Below are positions 10,548 through 18,901 of a stretch of DNA of 64,000 nt, in pieces; positions within the stretch are counted from its first letter, which is position 1, and each line of letters starts with the position of its first letter. This DNA comes from an uncultured Gammaproteobacteria bacterium (GTDB lineage Bacteria > Pseudomonadota > Gammaproteobacteria > Arenicellales > JAANXG01). Under the pieces are notes generated by a model. It saw nothing but the letters and a program-made list of their open reading frames with translations, did no database searches and was not told where the DNA came from. Position numbers and translations under genes: made by a program. The stretch lies in the NCBI GenBank assembly GCA_947258785.1, contig CAMYJT010000015.1:45231-109230 (forward strand), given 5' to 3'.

Positions 10548-11861
10548 CTATATATTGGTCGACCCGGCCCCAGACATCAACCCATCGACGGTGACCGCCT
10601 GCTCGGTGACCGTGGCGGTTTCGAGCAATTTTTCCACCACTTGTTCCTCCAAAATCTGTGCCTCCAGCTGCTGGACACGTTGCTGATCTGAATAGTACCA
10701 CTGGACGAAGGCGTCCGGATTCTCGTAACTCCCCGCCATTTTAGTAACTTTGGCCCGCATCTGGTCCTTGTCGGGGCGCAGGTTTAGGGCCTTGACCACC
10801 TCGTAGACGATCAAACCCAAAGCCACCCGGCGGCGCGCTTGGGGCTCCAGCTCGGCCGGATCCGGGGCCGCCGCGGCGACACCCGCCTGCTGCCGGAGCA
10901 GTTCCTGGTTCGCCTGCGCCATCCGCTGTACCTCCTCCGCCACAAGTTTGGCGGGCAACTCGACCTGATTGGCATCAATCAGCGCCTGCATCACCCGGTC
11001 GCGGACAGTCCGATTGATGCGTTCTGCCATCTCCCGGGACAGGTTTTCACGCACGTCCTCGCGCAGTTTCTCGACGCCTCCGTTCTGGACCCCGAACAGC
11101 TTGACGAATTCCGCATCGATCTCCGGCAACACCGGTTCTGCCACCTCAAGCACCTTGACCCGGAATTCAGCTTGTTTCCCCGCCACCTCCGGTTCATGGT
11201 GGTTGTCCGGATAGGTAACTGTGATCACCGGCTCATCACCACTGCTGACGCCGTCCAATCCTTGGGCGAACTCCGGCAACATGGTGTCACTGCCGACCAT
11301 CACCGAATAGTTTTCCGCATCACCACCACGGAACGGCGCACCATCGAGCGTGCCGTGAAAATCGATTCGCAGACGATCGCCGGATTGCGCCGGCCGGTCC
11401 AACGGCCGCCAGTCTGTGTACTGCTTGCGCATGGACTCGAGAGTTTGCTCGACGTCCGTATCGGTGACCTCGCAGACCGGGCGTTCGATAGTGAGCCCGG
11501 TCAAGTCGAGCTTCCGGATTTCGGGGAACACGTCGAAGCGGGCAACATACTCCAGATCCTTGCCACGACCGATGGACTTGGGGTCGATCTCCGTGCCCCC
11601 CGCCGGTTGCAGGCTCTCCCGGCTCAACGCCTCCCGCAGACTGCGTTCGATCAGTTGACCGGCCACCTCCTGCAAGACCTGACTCCCGTACCGGGCCTCT
11701 ATGACCTTCAGCGGGGCCTTGCCGGGACGAAACCCAGGTAGCCGCGCTGTTTTGGCCAGGCGCCGAAGACGGCTGGAGATTTCTTTCTCCACCTCATCCG
11801 CGGGCACCGCGATGGTCATCTTGCGACCCAGCTCACCCGTTGTTTCTACCGATACTTGCAT
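10548..11861 (-). CDS. tig: Trigger factor, ribosome-associated chaperone
   Basis: This 437-residue chaperone docks at the ribosomal exit tunnel and binds nascent chains. The start at 11861 (MQVSVETTGELGRKM) matches the family N-terminus; the frame stays open upstream through non-homologous sequence towards tRNA-Leu. The ribosome-binding signature G-F-R-P-G-K-A-P appears at about residues 44-51. An FKBP-type PPIase domain occupies the middle (about 150-245, beginning SGDRLRIDF), and the C-terminal helical cradle follows. It heads the tig-clpP-clpX(-lon) operon, 81 bp downstream of the tRNA cluster. Confidence 0.96.
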   Translation of the reverse strand: MQVSVETTGELGRKMTIAVPADEVEKEISSRLRRLAKTARLPGFRPGKAPLKVIEARYGSQVLQEVAGQLIERSLREALSRESLQPAGGTEIDPKSIGRGKDLEYVARFDVFPEIRKLDLTGLTIERPVCEVTDTDVEQTLESMRKQYTDWRPLDRPAQSGDRLRIDFHGTLDGAPFRGGDAENYSVMVGSDTMLPEFAQGLDGVSSGDEPVITVTYPDNHHEPEVAGKQAEFRVKVLEVAEPVLPEIDAEFVKLFGVQNGGVEKLREDVRENLSREMAERINRTVRDRVMQALIDANQVELPAKLVAEEVQRMAQANQELLRQQAGVAAAAPDPAELEPQARRRVALGLIVYEVVKALNLRPDKDQMRAKVTKMAGSYENPDAFVQWYYSDQQRVQQLEAQILEEQVVEKLLETATVTEQAVTVDGLMSGAGSTNI

Positions 11862-11942
11862 TCGTCCTCCTCGTTCAAACAGGGATGGCCGACTCGGGGG
11901 GTGGCCGATCCGCCGCAGTTCCGGGACCGGACCGCACGAGAA

Positions 11943-12027
11943 TGGTGCGAAAGGGGAGACTCGAACTCCCACGGGTTACCCCACTGGTACCTAAAACCAG
12001 CGCGTCTACCGATTCCGCCACTTTCGC
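11943..12027 (-). tRNA. tRNA-Leu(TAG)
   Basis: An 85-nt class II tRNA on the minus strand with a long variable arm. The acceptor is GCGAAAG/CTTTCGC, the anticodon stem-loop CTGGT-TTTAGGT-ACCAG (anticodon TAG), the T-arm has GAGTTCGAGTCTC, and CCA is encoded. It is last in the five-tRNA cluster, just before tig. Confidence 0.97.
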
Positions 12028-12071
12028 ACATCCGCCAGCCAGGCTTAAAGGTAACGGACGCGAGTGATGTG

Positions 12072-12147
<76 letters not shown>

Positions 12148-12242
12148 ATCGCCCACGACTGGTGTGTGAAAAGCTCTGCGCGACCGTACGGTTTCGTACG
12201 GCGGCGTCATTTTCAGAGGCACACGTCCACACCCGCCGGTGT

Positions 12243-12320
12243 GTGGGGTGAGCGATGGGACTCGAACCCACGACCACAGGATCCACAATCCTGAGCTCTA
12301 CCAACTGAGCTACGCTCACC
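12243..12320 (-). tRNA. tRNA-His(GTG)
   Basis: The tRNA body is GTGAGCG...CGCTCAC with anticodon loop TTGTGGA (GTG) and an encoded CCA. The base at 12320 supplies the G(-1) that pairs with discriminator C73, the identity element specific to tRNA-His. Confidence 0.97.
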
Positions 12321-12358
12321 ATTCGATCTCCAACGCTTGACACCGGCTCTGTAATGCG

Positions 12359-12777
12359 TACGCCCGACAGGACTCGAACCTGTAACCTACGGCTTAGCTT
12401 ACCACTACAGCTTTCACTGCCGGGAGACTCACCGCGCCCGCTAATGGTGCCCAACGGCCCTGTGCCGCTCGACTCAAACGCCGTGGTTCCCTCCGTTTGT
12501 GGTCTGGACTATATCTTCACCATCTCAGGTGGGACACGTATAGCCTCTACGGATCCCGCGGCCGCCAGCGGCGGTCCGCAGCGCTACCCCTCGTCGGCAA
12601 CTCACGAGTCTTTGCGCTGTTTCGGTTTCCTCGGTGTTGCCATCGCCACGACGCGTTAAGGGTCCACCGATACAGTGCCCGACACTGCAGGGGTTCCGTT
12701 TCCCCCTGCAGGCTCCCAGCGGCGGCTCTCGTCGCACGCTCAAAGGCCGTTGCTCTATCCAATTGAGCTACGGGCGC
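12359..12777 (-). tRNA. tRNA-Arg(TCT), interrupted by a group I intron
   Basis: The 5' exon (12743-12777, 35 nt) runs from GCGCCCG to ...ACGGCCTT. The 3' exon (12359-12397, 39 nt) runs from CTAAGCCGT to ...CGGGCGTA. Joined, they form a normal cloverleaf: acceptor GCGCCCG/CGGGCGT, anticodon arm ACGGC-CTTCTAA-GCCGT with anticodon TCT, and T-arm ACAGGTTCGAGTCCTGT. The intervening 345 nt sit between anticodon positions 34 and 35. Unlike the other tRNAs here, CCA is not encoded (the bases after the discriminator A are CGC). A scan with a standard tRNA model may miss this gene because of the insert. Confidence 0.93.
12398..12742 (-). ncRNA. Self-splicing group I intron in tRNA-Arg
   Basis: On the minus strand the intron carries the hallmark group I 3' core string AAGATATAGTCC (12506-12517). 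Its partner GGCTATA (12539-12545) gives a 7-bp P7 with one G-U pair. A CACC/GGTG hairpin between them is a plausible P8. The 5' exon end CGGCCTT pairs with an internal guide GAG(A)GCCG (12723-12730, one bulged A), placing a U-G wobble exactly at the 5' splice site (P1). A perfect 9-bp hairpin (12685-12693 with 12703-12711) fits P2. The last intron base is G. The layout around P7/P8 resembles the Azoarcus tRNA-Ile intron. No homing endonuclease is encoded. Confidence 0.9.
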
Positions 12778-12807
12778 ATAGGGTCGATTGTACCGCGACT
12801 TGTCGAC

Positions 12808-12884
<77 letters not shown>

Positions 12885-12898
12885 GGTTCTCATACGCA

Positions 12899-12996
12899 AA
12901 ACCAGATACTAGACACCATGGCGACTCCACGGGGCGGGAACACGCGCCTTTGCCAACCGTGTAGAATACGGGCCGTTGGTTTCTAGAATCTGGTTT
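12899..12996. repeat. 98-bp element bounded by 15-bp inverted repeats
   Basis: AAACCAGATACTAGA (12899-12913) is the inverse of TCTAGAATCTGGTTT (12982-12996) with a single mismatch. It fills most of the gap between the tRNA cluster and folD, where both divergent promoters must lie. Function is unknown. Confidence 0.5.
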
Positions 12997-13073
12997 CCGG
13001 CCGACTATACGCGCTGCCCCAGACACCGTCAACGCATGCGGCGGGTCCTATACGAACGAATTAATAACGAGCT

Positions 13074-13937
13074 ATGACGGCACAACTGATCGACGGCAAG
13101 AGCATCGCTTCGCAAATCATCGAAAAGGTCCGACTGGCGGTGGCCGAGCGCCGCCGACAAGGACAGCGGGCACCGGGGCTCGCCGTGGTCCGGGTCGGCG
13201 AGGACCCGGCCTCCGAGGTCTACGTGCGCAATAAATTGCGCGCCTGCGAACGGTGCGGAGTGCGCCCATTCGCGTTCGAACCGGCGGTGACCATCGCCGA
13301 GGACGAATTGCTGACCCTCATCGCGCGGTTGAACGCAGATCCGGACGTGGATGGGATCCTGGTGCAGCTTCCCCTGCCCGGTCACATAGACAGCGATGCG
13401 GTCATTGAAGCGATCGATCCCCGCAAAGACATCGACGGGTTTCACCCCTGCAACATCGGCCGGCTGGCGCTGGGCCTGCCGGGCCTGCGGCCCTGTACCC
13501 CACGGGGTGTGATGACCCTGCTGCAAGTGTCCGAAATAGAGGTCAACGGTCAGGATGCGGTGATCATAGGCCGATCCACGATCGTCGGACGCCCCATGGC
13601 GTTGGAGCTCATACGTGCCAGTGCAACGGTAACGGTGTGCCACAGCCGCACGCGCGGATTGCCGGAGAAGGCGGCGAATGCCGATTTGCTGATCGCGGCG
13701 GTGGGACATGCGCATTTTGTCCCCGGTGAGTGGATCAAACCGGGTGCCGTCGTCATCGACGTCGGTGTAAACCGGCTCGAAGACGGCAGCCTGACCGGTG
13801 ATGTCGATTTTCGCAGTGCGATGGACCGCGCCGCCTGGATCACCCCCGTCCCAGGCGGGGTCGGACCGATGACGGTGGCCTCGCTGCTCGAGAACACCCT
13901 CGAGGCCGCGGCAGCCGGGAACCTGGCGGCCCCTTGA
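13074..13937 (+). CDS. folD: Bifunctional methylenetetrahydrofolate dehydrogenase / methenyl-THF cyclohydrolase FolD
   Basis: FolD interconverts 5,10-methylene-, 5,10-methenyl- and 10-formyl-tetrahydrofolate, feeding purine and formyl-Met synthesis. The 287-residue protein has the catalytic Y50-V-R-N-K54 motif, the substrate loop DGILVQLPLP, the Rossmann motif IIGRSTIVGRP and the C-terminal signature TPVPGGVGPMT. It is a single gene divergent from the tRNA cluster. Confidence 0.97.
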   Translation: MTAQLIDGKSIASQIIEKVRLAVAERRRQGQRAPGLAVVRVGEDPASEVYVRNKLRACERCGVRPFAFEPAVTIAEDELLTLIARLNADPDVDGILVQLPLPGHIDSDAVIEAIDPRKDIDGFHPCNIGRLALGLPGLRPCTPRGVMTLLQVSEIEVNGQDAVIIGRSTIVGRPMALELIRASATVTVCHSRTRGLPEKAANADLLIAAVGHAHFVPGEWIKPGAVVIDVGVNRLEDGSLTGDVDFRSAMDRAAWITPVPGGVGPMTVASLLENTLEAAAAGNLAAP

Positions 13938-13962
13938 ATCTTGCCCGGCCGGTATTCATATA
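13933..13962 (+). promoter_or_regulatory. Possible weak sigma-32 promoter for htpG
   Basis: CTTGAAT (13933-13939) matches a sigma-32 -35 box well. The -10 candidate TTCATATA after 15 bp matches only partly. It overlaps the folD stop codon and lies about 90 bp before htpG, a known heat-shock gene in other bacteria. Confidence 0.3.
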
Positions 13963-14049
13963 ACAAGTCAGGCGGTCACCAGCGGCGTGGGCCCGGGGTG
14001 TCGGCCGTTCACCTTTTTCAGAATTTATGAGTATTGTGAGTAGCTAACG

Positions 14050-15957
14050 ATGAGTAAATCAGAGACTTTCCCTTTCCAGACCGAGGTCCAACAGCTGTTG
14101 CATCTGGTCGTTCATTCCCTCTACACGCACAAGGAAATCTTCCTGCGCGAATTGATTTCGAATGCCTCCGATGCCGCCGACAAGCTCCGCTTCGAGGCAC
14201 TGACCAAGACCGAGCTGCTCGAAGACGGGGACGAACTGACCATCCACGTCGGCATCGACAAGAAGGCCCGTACCATCACCGTGGCCGATAATGGCATCGG
14301 TATGGACCGCGATGAAGTGGTCGCGAACATCGGCACCATCGCACGTTCCGGCACCAAGGAATTCGTTGAGGCCTTGACCGGCGATCAAGCCAAAGACGCC
14401 AATTTAATCGGGCAGTTCGGCGTCGGCTTTTATTCGGTGTTCATGGTCGCCGACAAGGTGGTCCTCACCACCCGCCGGGCCGGGGAACCTCCGGAAACTG
14501 CGGTGCGCTGGGAATCGGACGGGAGTGGTGCATACACCATCGAAAACACGACCAAGGACACGCGCGGTACTGAAATCGTGCTCACACTGAGGTCCGGCGA
14601 CAAGGAGTTCCTCGAACCCTCACGACTGCGATCCATCATCGGCAGGTACTCGGATCACATTTCGCTGCCGATTAAAATGGCCTCCCCGGCGGACGAAAAA
14701 CAATCCAAAAAAGGTGCGCCGATTGAATGGGAAACCGTGAACAAGGGCTCAGCACTGTGGGCACGGAACAGGAAGGAGATTTCTGACGAGGATTATCAAG
14801 CCTTCTACACGACACTATCCTACGATACCGAGGCACCGCTCACCACCATTCACAACCGGGTGGAAGGAAAACTCGAATACATAACCTTGTTCTTCATCCC
14901 CGCCCGCGCCCCGTTCGATCTGTGGGATCGCGAACGCCGCCACGGTGTCAAACTTTACGTACGCCGAATCTTCATTATGGACGACACCGAACACTTGATG
15001 CCGGCGTATTTACGGTTCGTCCGGGGAGTTGTGGACTCGGTCGATCTGCCGCTCAACGTATCTCGCGAGTATCTGCAAAAAAATAAAGACATCGACAAAA
15101 TCAAGGCACGTTCCGTCAAAAAGATTCTCAACGAACTCGCCCGTATAGCGGACAAGCAGCCGGACAACTATCGCACCTTCTGGGAGCAGTTCGGGCAGGT
15201 TTTCAAAGAGGGCATCATCGAGGATCCTGACAATCGTTCGGCGATTGCGAAGTTGCTCCGGTTTGCGAGCACCAAGGGCGAAGGGGACGCACAGACCGCT
15301 TCACTGGACAGTTATATTGCGCGCATGCCGGCGAAGCAGAAAACCATCTACTACCTGACGGCGGAGAATTACAGCGCAGCGCACCAATCGCCACACCTGG
15401 AGATCTTAAGGAAAAATGACATTGAAGTGTTGTTGCTAACCGACCCCATTGACGAATGGGTGGTGAACCATCTGACCGAATACGAGGACCGGCCGCTCAA
15501 GTCCGTTGCCAAAGGCACGCTCGATCTTGACGACCTGGTCGAACAACCGCAGGACACGGCGCCGCAACAATCCTGTGAGGCGCTGGTCAATAGATTCAAG
15601 GAAATCCTGCACGATCGCGTCAAAGACGTTCGACTGTCCAAGCGGCTCACGGACTCCGCCGCGTGCCTGATCGCCGATGAGCACGACATCGGAGCCAACC
15701 TTGAGCGCGTGCTGATGTCCGTTGGACAAGCGGCCCCGCAATTCAAGCCGATCCTGGAATTGAATCCCGATCACCCGATGATCAAAGGATTGGATCCGGA
15801 TGCGCAGAACGTGGAGGATTGGGCGCTGGTTTTATTCGACCAGGCCGCCTTGAGCGAAGGTGCGAAGATTCGCGAGCCGGCGGCCTATGTCCGCCGCGTC
15901 AATCAGCTGCTGAGTCAGAACATCGAGCCGAAATCAAGGATCATCACCACGCCCTGA
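14050..15957 (+). CDS. htpG: Chaperone protein HtpG (bacterial Hsp90)
   Basis: This 635-residue dimeric ATP-dependent chaperone has a GHKL ATP-binding domain with three recognisable motifs: E-L-I-S-N-A-S-D-A-A-D (about residues 36-46), DNGIGM, and GQFGVGFYS. The middle domain contains the conserved LYVRRIFI and LPLNVSRE segments, and a C-terminal dimerisation domain follows. The length is close to E. coli HtpG (624). It faces the convergent nucleotidyltransferase gene across only five bases. Confidence 0.97.
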   Translation: MSKSETFPFQTEVQQLLHLVVHSLYTHKEIFLRELISNASDAADKLRFEALTKTELLEDGDELTIHVGIDKKARTITVADNGIGMDRDEVVANIGTIARSGTKEFVEALTGDQAKDANLIGQFGVGFYSVFMVADKVVLTTRRAGEPPETAVRWESDGSGAYTIENTTKDTRGTEIVLTLRSGDKEFLEPSRLRSIIGRYSDHISLPIKMASPADEKQSKKGAPIEWETVNKGSALWARNRKEISDEDYQAFYTTLSYDTEAPLTTIHNRVEGKLEYITLFFIPARAPFDLWDRERRHGVKLYVRRIFIMDDTEHLMPAYLRFVRGVVDSVDLPLNVSREYLQKNKDIDKIKARSVKKILNELARIADKQPDNYRTFWEQFGQVFKEGIIEDPDNRSAIAKLLRFASTKGEGDAQTASLDSYIARMPAKQKTIYYLTAENYSAAHQSPHLEILRKNDIEVLLLTDPIDEWVVNHLTEYEDRPLKSVAKGTLDLDDLVEQPQDTAPQQSCEALVNRFKEILHDRVKDVRLSKRLTDSAACLIADEHDIGANLERVLMSVGQAAPQFKPILELNPDHPMIKGLDPDAQNVEDWALVLFDQAALSEGAKIREPAAYVRRVNQLLSQNIEPKSRIITTP

Positions 15958-15962
15958 GGGGG

Positions 15963-17099
15963 TTAACGGCGGCCGACCGCAAATACCGCGGCGTCCTGAT
16001 CGCGGGCTCTCGCGTCCCCGACCCAGTCCAGCTTGGAGTCGGCATCGTAGATGGCATTGCCCTCTTTATCGACACAGTGCCGGCCACACACAACGGACTC
16101 TTTGATGCAGCCCTTCGGACCGATGCGGCTGTACTGGAACAGTATGCTGCGGTTGATCTCAGCCCCACTTTGTACATGACAACCGTGGCCGATCCAGGTT
16201 GGTCCAACAATCCGCACGCCTGACTCAATGCGCGAACTGCTGCCGATGTACACCGGGCCTTCGATCTCGACGTCGGCCCAATCGATGGCAACGTTGAGTC
16301 CGGTCCAGATTCCCGGCTGCACCTGTCGACCGGGAACGCGAACATCGCGCAGCTTACCGAGCATGAGTTGCTGATTCGCTTCCCAATAATCGCTGAGCCG
16401 GCCGATATCAATCCAGTTGAAGGATTCGTTGATCGCGTAGAAAGGCAGTCCCTCCCGAACGATGAGCGGAAACAGCTCGCTGCCGATGTCGTAGTTCTTG
16501 CCCGGCGGTATCAAGTTCAGTATCTCCGGTTCAAAGACGTAGATGCCCGTGTTGACGAGGTTTGAGCGCGCCTCCGCAATTGAGGGCTTTTCTTGAAATG
16601 ACAAAATGCGACTGTCTTCGTCGCAGACCACGACTCCGTAGTTGGGGACCTGTTGCTTGGGAATTTCGTGTACGCAAATGCTTGCTGCGGCCCCCTTCTG
16701 CCAGTGCCGCCGAACGACGGTGGTGATGTCCAGATCGATCAGGGCATCTCCGCACACCACGACAAAGGTATCGTCAAAAAACCCGCTGAAATCCTGAATA
16801 CGCCTAAGCCCGCCGGCCGACCCCAGGGGTTCCGCGACGATTTCACCGTTCTCGATGTGGCCCTCGAAGGAGTACCCGATGCGGACTCCCCACCGCCGCC
16901 CATCACCGAAATAACGTTCGACCTGTTCGGGCAGATGGCTCACGTTGACCATTATCTCCGTCACGCCGTGACGACTCAGATCCTCCACCAGGTACTCCAT
17001 GACCGGTTTACCAAGAATCGGAATCATGGGTTTAGGCATCTCATAGGTCAACGGCTGTACGCGGGTGCCCCGTCCCGCCGCCAATATCATTGCTTTCAT
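15963..17099 (-). CDS. Sugar-phosphate nucleotidyltransferase with C-terminal left-handed beta-helix
   Basis: This 378-residue enzyme would join a sugar-1-phosphate to a nucleotide. The N-terminal NTP_transferase domain shows the pyrophosphorylase signature L-A-A-G-R-G-T-R-V-Q-P-L-T with the downstream K of M-P-K-P-M (residues 6-24) and the metal-site region VVCGDALID. From about residue 255 on, hexapeptide-type repeats appear (PVYIGSSSRIESGVRIVGP, WIGHGCHV). This architecture fits mannose-1-phosphate guanylyltransferase-like or glucose-1-phosphate thymidylyl/uridylyl-transferase-like proteins; the nucleotide and sugar cannot be fixed from sequence. TTGACA at 17151-17156 (minus) could be its -35 box. 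It stands alone. Confidence 0.85.
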   Translation of the reverse strand: MKAMILAAGRGTRVQPLTYEMPKPMIPILGKPVMEYLVEDLSRHGVTEIMVNVSHLPEQVERYFGDGRRWGVRIGYSFEGHIENGEIVAEPLGSAGGLRRIQDFSGFFDDTFVVVCGDALIDLDITTVVRRHWQKGAAASICVHEIPKQQVPNYGVVVCDEDSRILSFQEKPSIAEARSNLVNTGIYVFEPEILNLIPPGKNYDIGSELFPLIVREGLPFYAINESFNWIDIGRLSDYWEANQQLMLGKLRDVRVPGRQVQPGIWTGLNVAIDWADVEIEGPVYIGSSSRIESGVRIVGPTWIGHGCHVQSGAEINRSILFQYSRIGPKGCIKESVVCGRHCVDKEGNAIYDADSKLDWVGDARARDQDAAVFAVGRR

Positions 17100-17525
17100 A
17101 AGTTAGTTATACCCTTTTCGCAACCGCCATTCTTATCAGTCACACGCTGCTGTCAACCCGCAAGCCGACCGGCGGTCTGCTGCGGTGCGACAGCCGATGA
17201 CCGGCCCACGGTCAGGGACCAACTGCGTTCGCGTCGTCAATTCCGGGCCTACGCCCCACGCGTCGTGACCAGTGTCGTCCATTTAGCGCTTGCAGGCCAC
17301 GCCATTTATCGTGACAATTCGCGTGTCCCACTCGGATGGGGGTGCATTGCGGCACGTCCGTGCGCCGAGTACGAATTGGCAACACACCCAGGCCGTAATG
17401 CCGCCGGGCCCGGCCCTGCCGCCGCTTTTAAGCGCACTCAGACACGGACCAGGCCACCGGAATCGTTTGTTCAAGTACAAAAGAACCGACAGTATTAACC
17501 TATAGCAGAATTGGGGAGACACGGC
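17100..17525. other. 426-bp intergenic region, divergent promoters only
   Basis: This lies between the nucleotidyltransferase and bactofilin genes. Short ORFs exist on both strands, but none has a good ribosome site or a recognisable protein. A TTGACA at 17151-17156 faces left. TATTAA near 17492 is a weak -10 candidate facing the bactofilin. I see no RNA gene or repeat. Confidence 0.5.
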
Positions 17526-18053
17526 ATGAGTATGTGGAAAAAGACCACCGACGACGACACCCTTACAGACCCCATGATGTTTTCTGAAGACCAGCGCCCC
17601 GAAGCGCCCCAGTCAGTCAGCCGGTCCGTCACAACACGTCAAGCCGCGTCCATCGGGCCCTCCATCGAAATCAAGGGCGATATCTCGGGAAATGAGGACT
17701 TGGTGGTGCACGGCAAGGTTGAAGGCACCTTGAGCCTACCCAAAAACAATGTTGTGGTCGGCGCTGACGGCATCATGCAGGCGAATGTCAACGCCATGAG
17801 CATCGCCGTGGAAGGCAAGGTTGTCGGCGATCTGATTGGCAGTGAGCGGGTCCTGATCCGTGGCGCCGGTCGGGTCCAGGGCAACATTACCGCACCCCGG
17901 GTGGTCCTGGAGGACGGGGCGAAATTCAAAGGCTCCATCGACATGGACATGGAAGACCAGCGACCGCAATCTGCAACCGCCCCCAAAGCGTCGCCCGGAG
18001 GGAAAGACACCGTGGCGTCCGTCAAGCGCGTGGGTGGCTCAACGTCCAATTAA
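17526..18053 (+). CDS. Bactofilin (polymer-forming cytoskeletal protein)
   Basis: This 175-residue bactofilin (DUF583/bactofilin family) belongs to the proteins that polymerise without nucleotide into filaments organising cell shape, stalks or envelope enzymes. A disordered N-terminus (about 1-45, acidic and Ser/Pro rich) precedes the right-handed beta-helix core with repeating short strands: IEIKGDISGNEDLVVHGKVEG, followed by similar turns to about residue 145. The tail is polar and basic (ASVKRVGGSTSN). The start at 17526 is chosen for its GGGGAG ribosome site. The next gene follows in the same frame directly after the TAA. Confidence 0.9.
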   Translation: MSMWKKTTDDDTLTDPMMFSEDQRPEAPQSVSRSVTTRQAASIGPSIEIKGDISGNEDLVVHGKVEGTLSLPKNNVVVGADGIMQANVNAMSIAVEGKVVGDLIGSERVLIRGAGRVQGNITAPRVVLEDGAKFKGSIDMDMEDQRPQSATAPKASPGGKDTVASVKRVGGSTSN

Positions 18054-18062
18054 GGTGTCGCT

Positions 18063-18683
18063 ATAATCAGCGCAGCCCACGGCTTACCGGCAAGCGACGA
18101 TCATCAACGGTATCAGTCCGAACGCCTGGGTACGGGAATCATTCCGCTAATCGAAGAGCGGCTGGTCACACACCCGGGAGCTAGAGTACTGGATCTCGGT
18201 GCGCCCACCGATCGCAAACTGCATTATTTCGGGCGTCTGAGGGCGAGATTGTTCTACAACAATTTTCCCGGGAGCCTGTGCGATCAACTGCTCAGGCGCC
18301 GTACGCAACAAGATCTGTCCGAGTCGGATTTCAATTTGATGCTGCCAGTGCCTGGTGTGCGCTACGATCTAATACTGGCTTGGGATTTTCTCGACTACCT
18401 CACCCCGGAGAATCTCCGCGTCGTGACCGCCGGGTTATCCCGGTGCAGCGAGCCCGGGACCTGGATTTATTTTCTCATGGCCCAACACAGCAAGATCTCC
18501 GAACGGCCCGCCACCATCGATATATTGTCGTCCGAGTACATCCGCTACGCGGCGGGATCGGCCACGCGGGAAGGCGCCCGCTACCCACCGAAGGTGCTCG
18601 AAGGTCTGCTCATGGGTTTTTACATCAACAAACTGGTCCTGCTCAAGAACGGTATACAAGAACACCTCTATGTCTTCCGGTGA
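18063..18683 (+). CDS. Methyltransferase-like protein coupled to bactofilin, non-canonical start
   Basis: The reading frame is open from just after the bactofilin TAA to 18683, but it has no ATG or GTG before the core fold. The first TTG (18249) would delete a SAM-binding-like motif I, A-R-V-L-D-L-G-A-P (about residues 44-52). An AAGGTG Shine-Dalgarno (18052-18057) is placed five bases before ATA at 18063, giving MISAAHGLP... and 206 residues; ATC at 18066 is the other option. A post-I acidic region YDLILAWDFLDYL supports a Rossmann methyltransferase-like fold. No substrate can be inferred. Adjacency suggests a role with the bactofilin. Confidence 0.65.
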   Translation: MISAAHGLPASDDHQRYQSERLGTGIIPLIEERLVTHPGARVLDLGAPTDRKLHYFGRLRARLFYNNFPGSLCDQLLRRRTQQDLSESDFNLMLPVPGVRYDLILAWDFLDYLTPENLRVVTAGLSRCSEPGTWIYFLMAQHSKISERPATIDILSSEYIRYAAGSATREGARYPPKVLEGLLMGFYINKLVLLKNGIQEHLYVFR

Positions 18684-18901
18684 GCGCTTCACCACGTGCG
18701 GCCGTAGTTTAAGCCGGACCGCTTGGGACAGGCCTATCCAACCTTGTACCGGCCGCAGCGTCCAACCGCCCTGGTCCGCTTTACGGGCTGATTCAGCGGG
18801 ATCGAAGTGGTGAACTCCCGCTGCGTTTCACCCCAGCGCGGCGGCCTTAGCGCCCGATCCCGCGGCCGTCGTCGGGGATCCTGGGCGCAGTGTGCGGGGG
18901 G

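Noticed and set aside
12525..12762. ORFs of 70-100 codons inside the tRNA-Arg interruption, considered as a homing endonuclease
   Set aside because: No LAGLIDADG, GIY-YIG or HNH motif; the region is explained by intron RNA structure.
17283..17522. Short ORFs on both strands in the gap before bactofilin
   Set aside because: No Shine-Dalgarno, no recognisable protein, and the two strands mirror each other.
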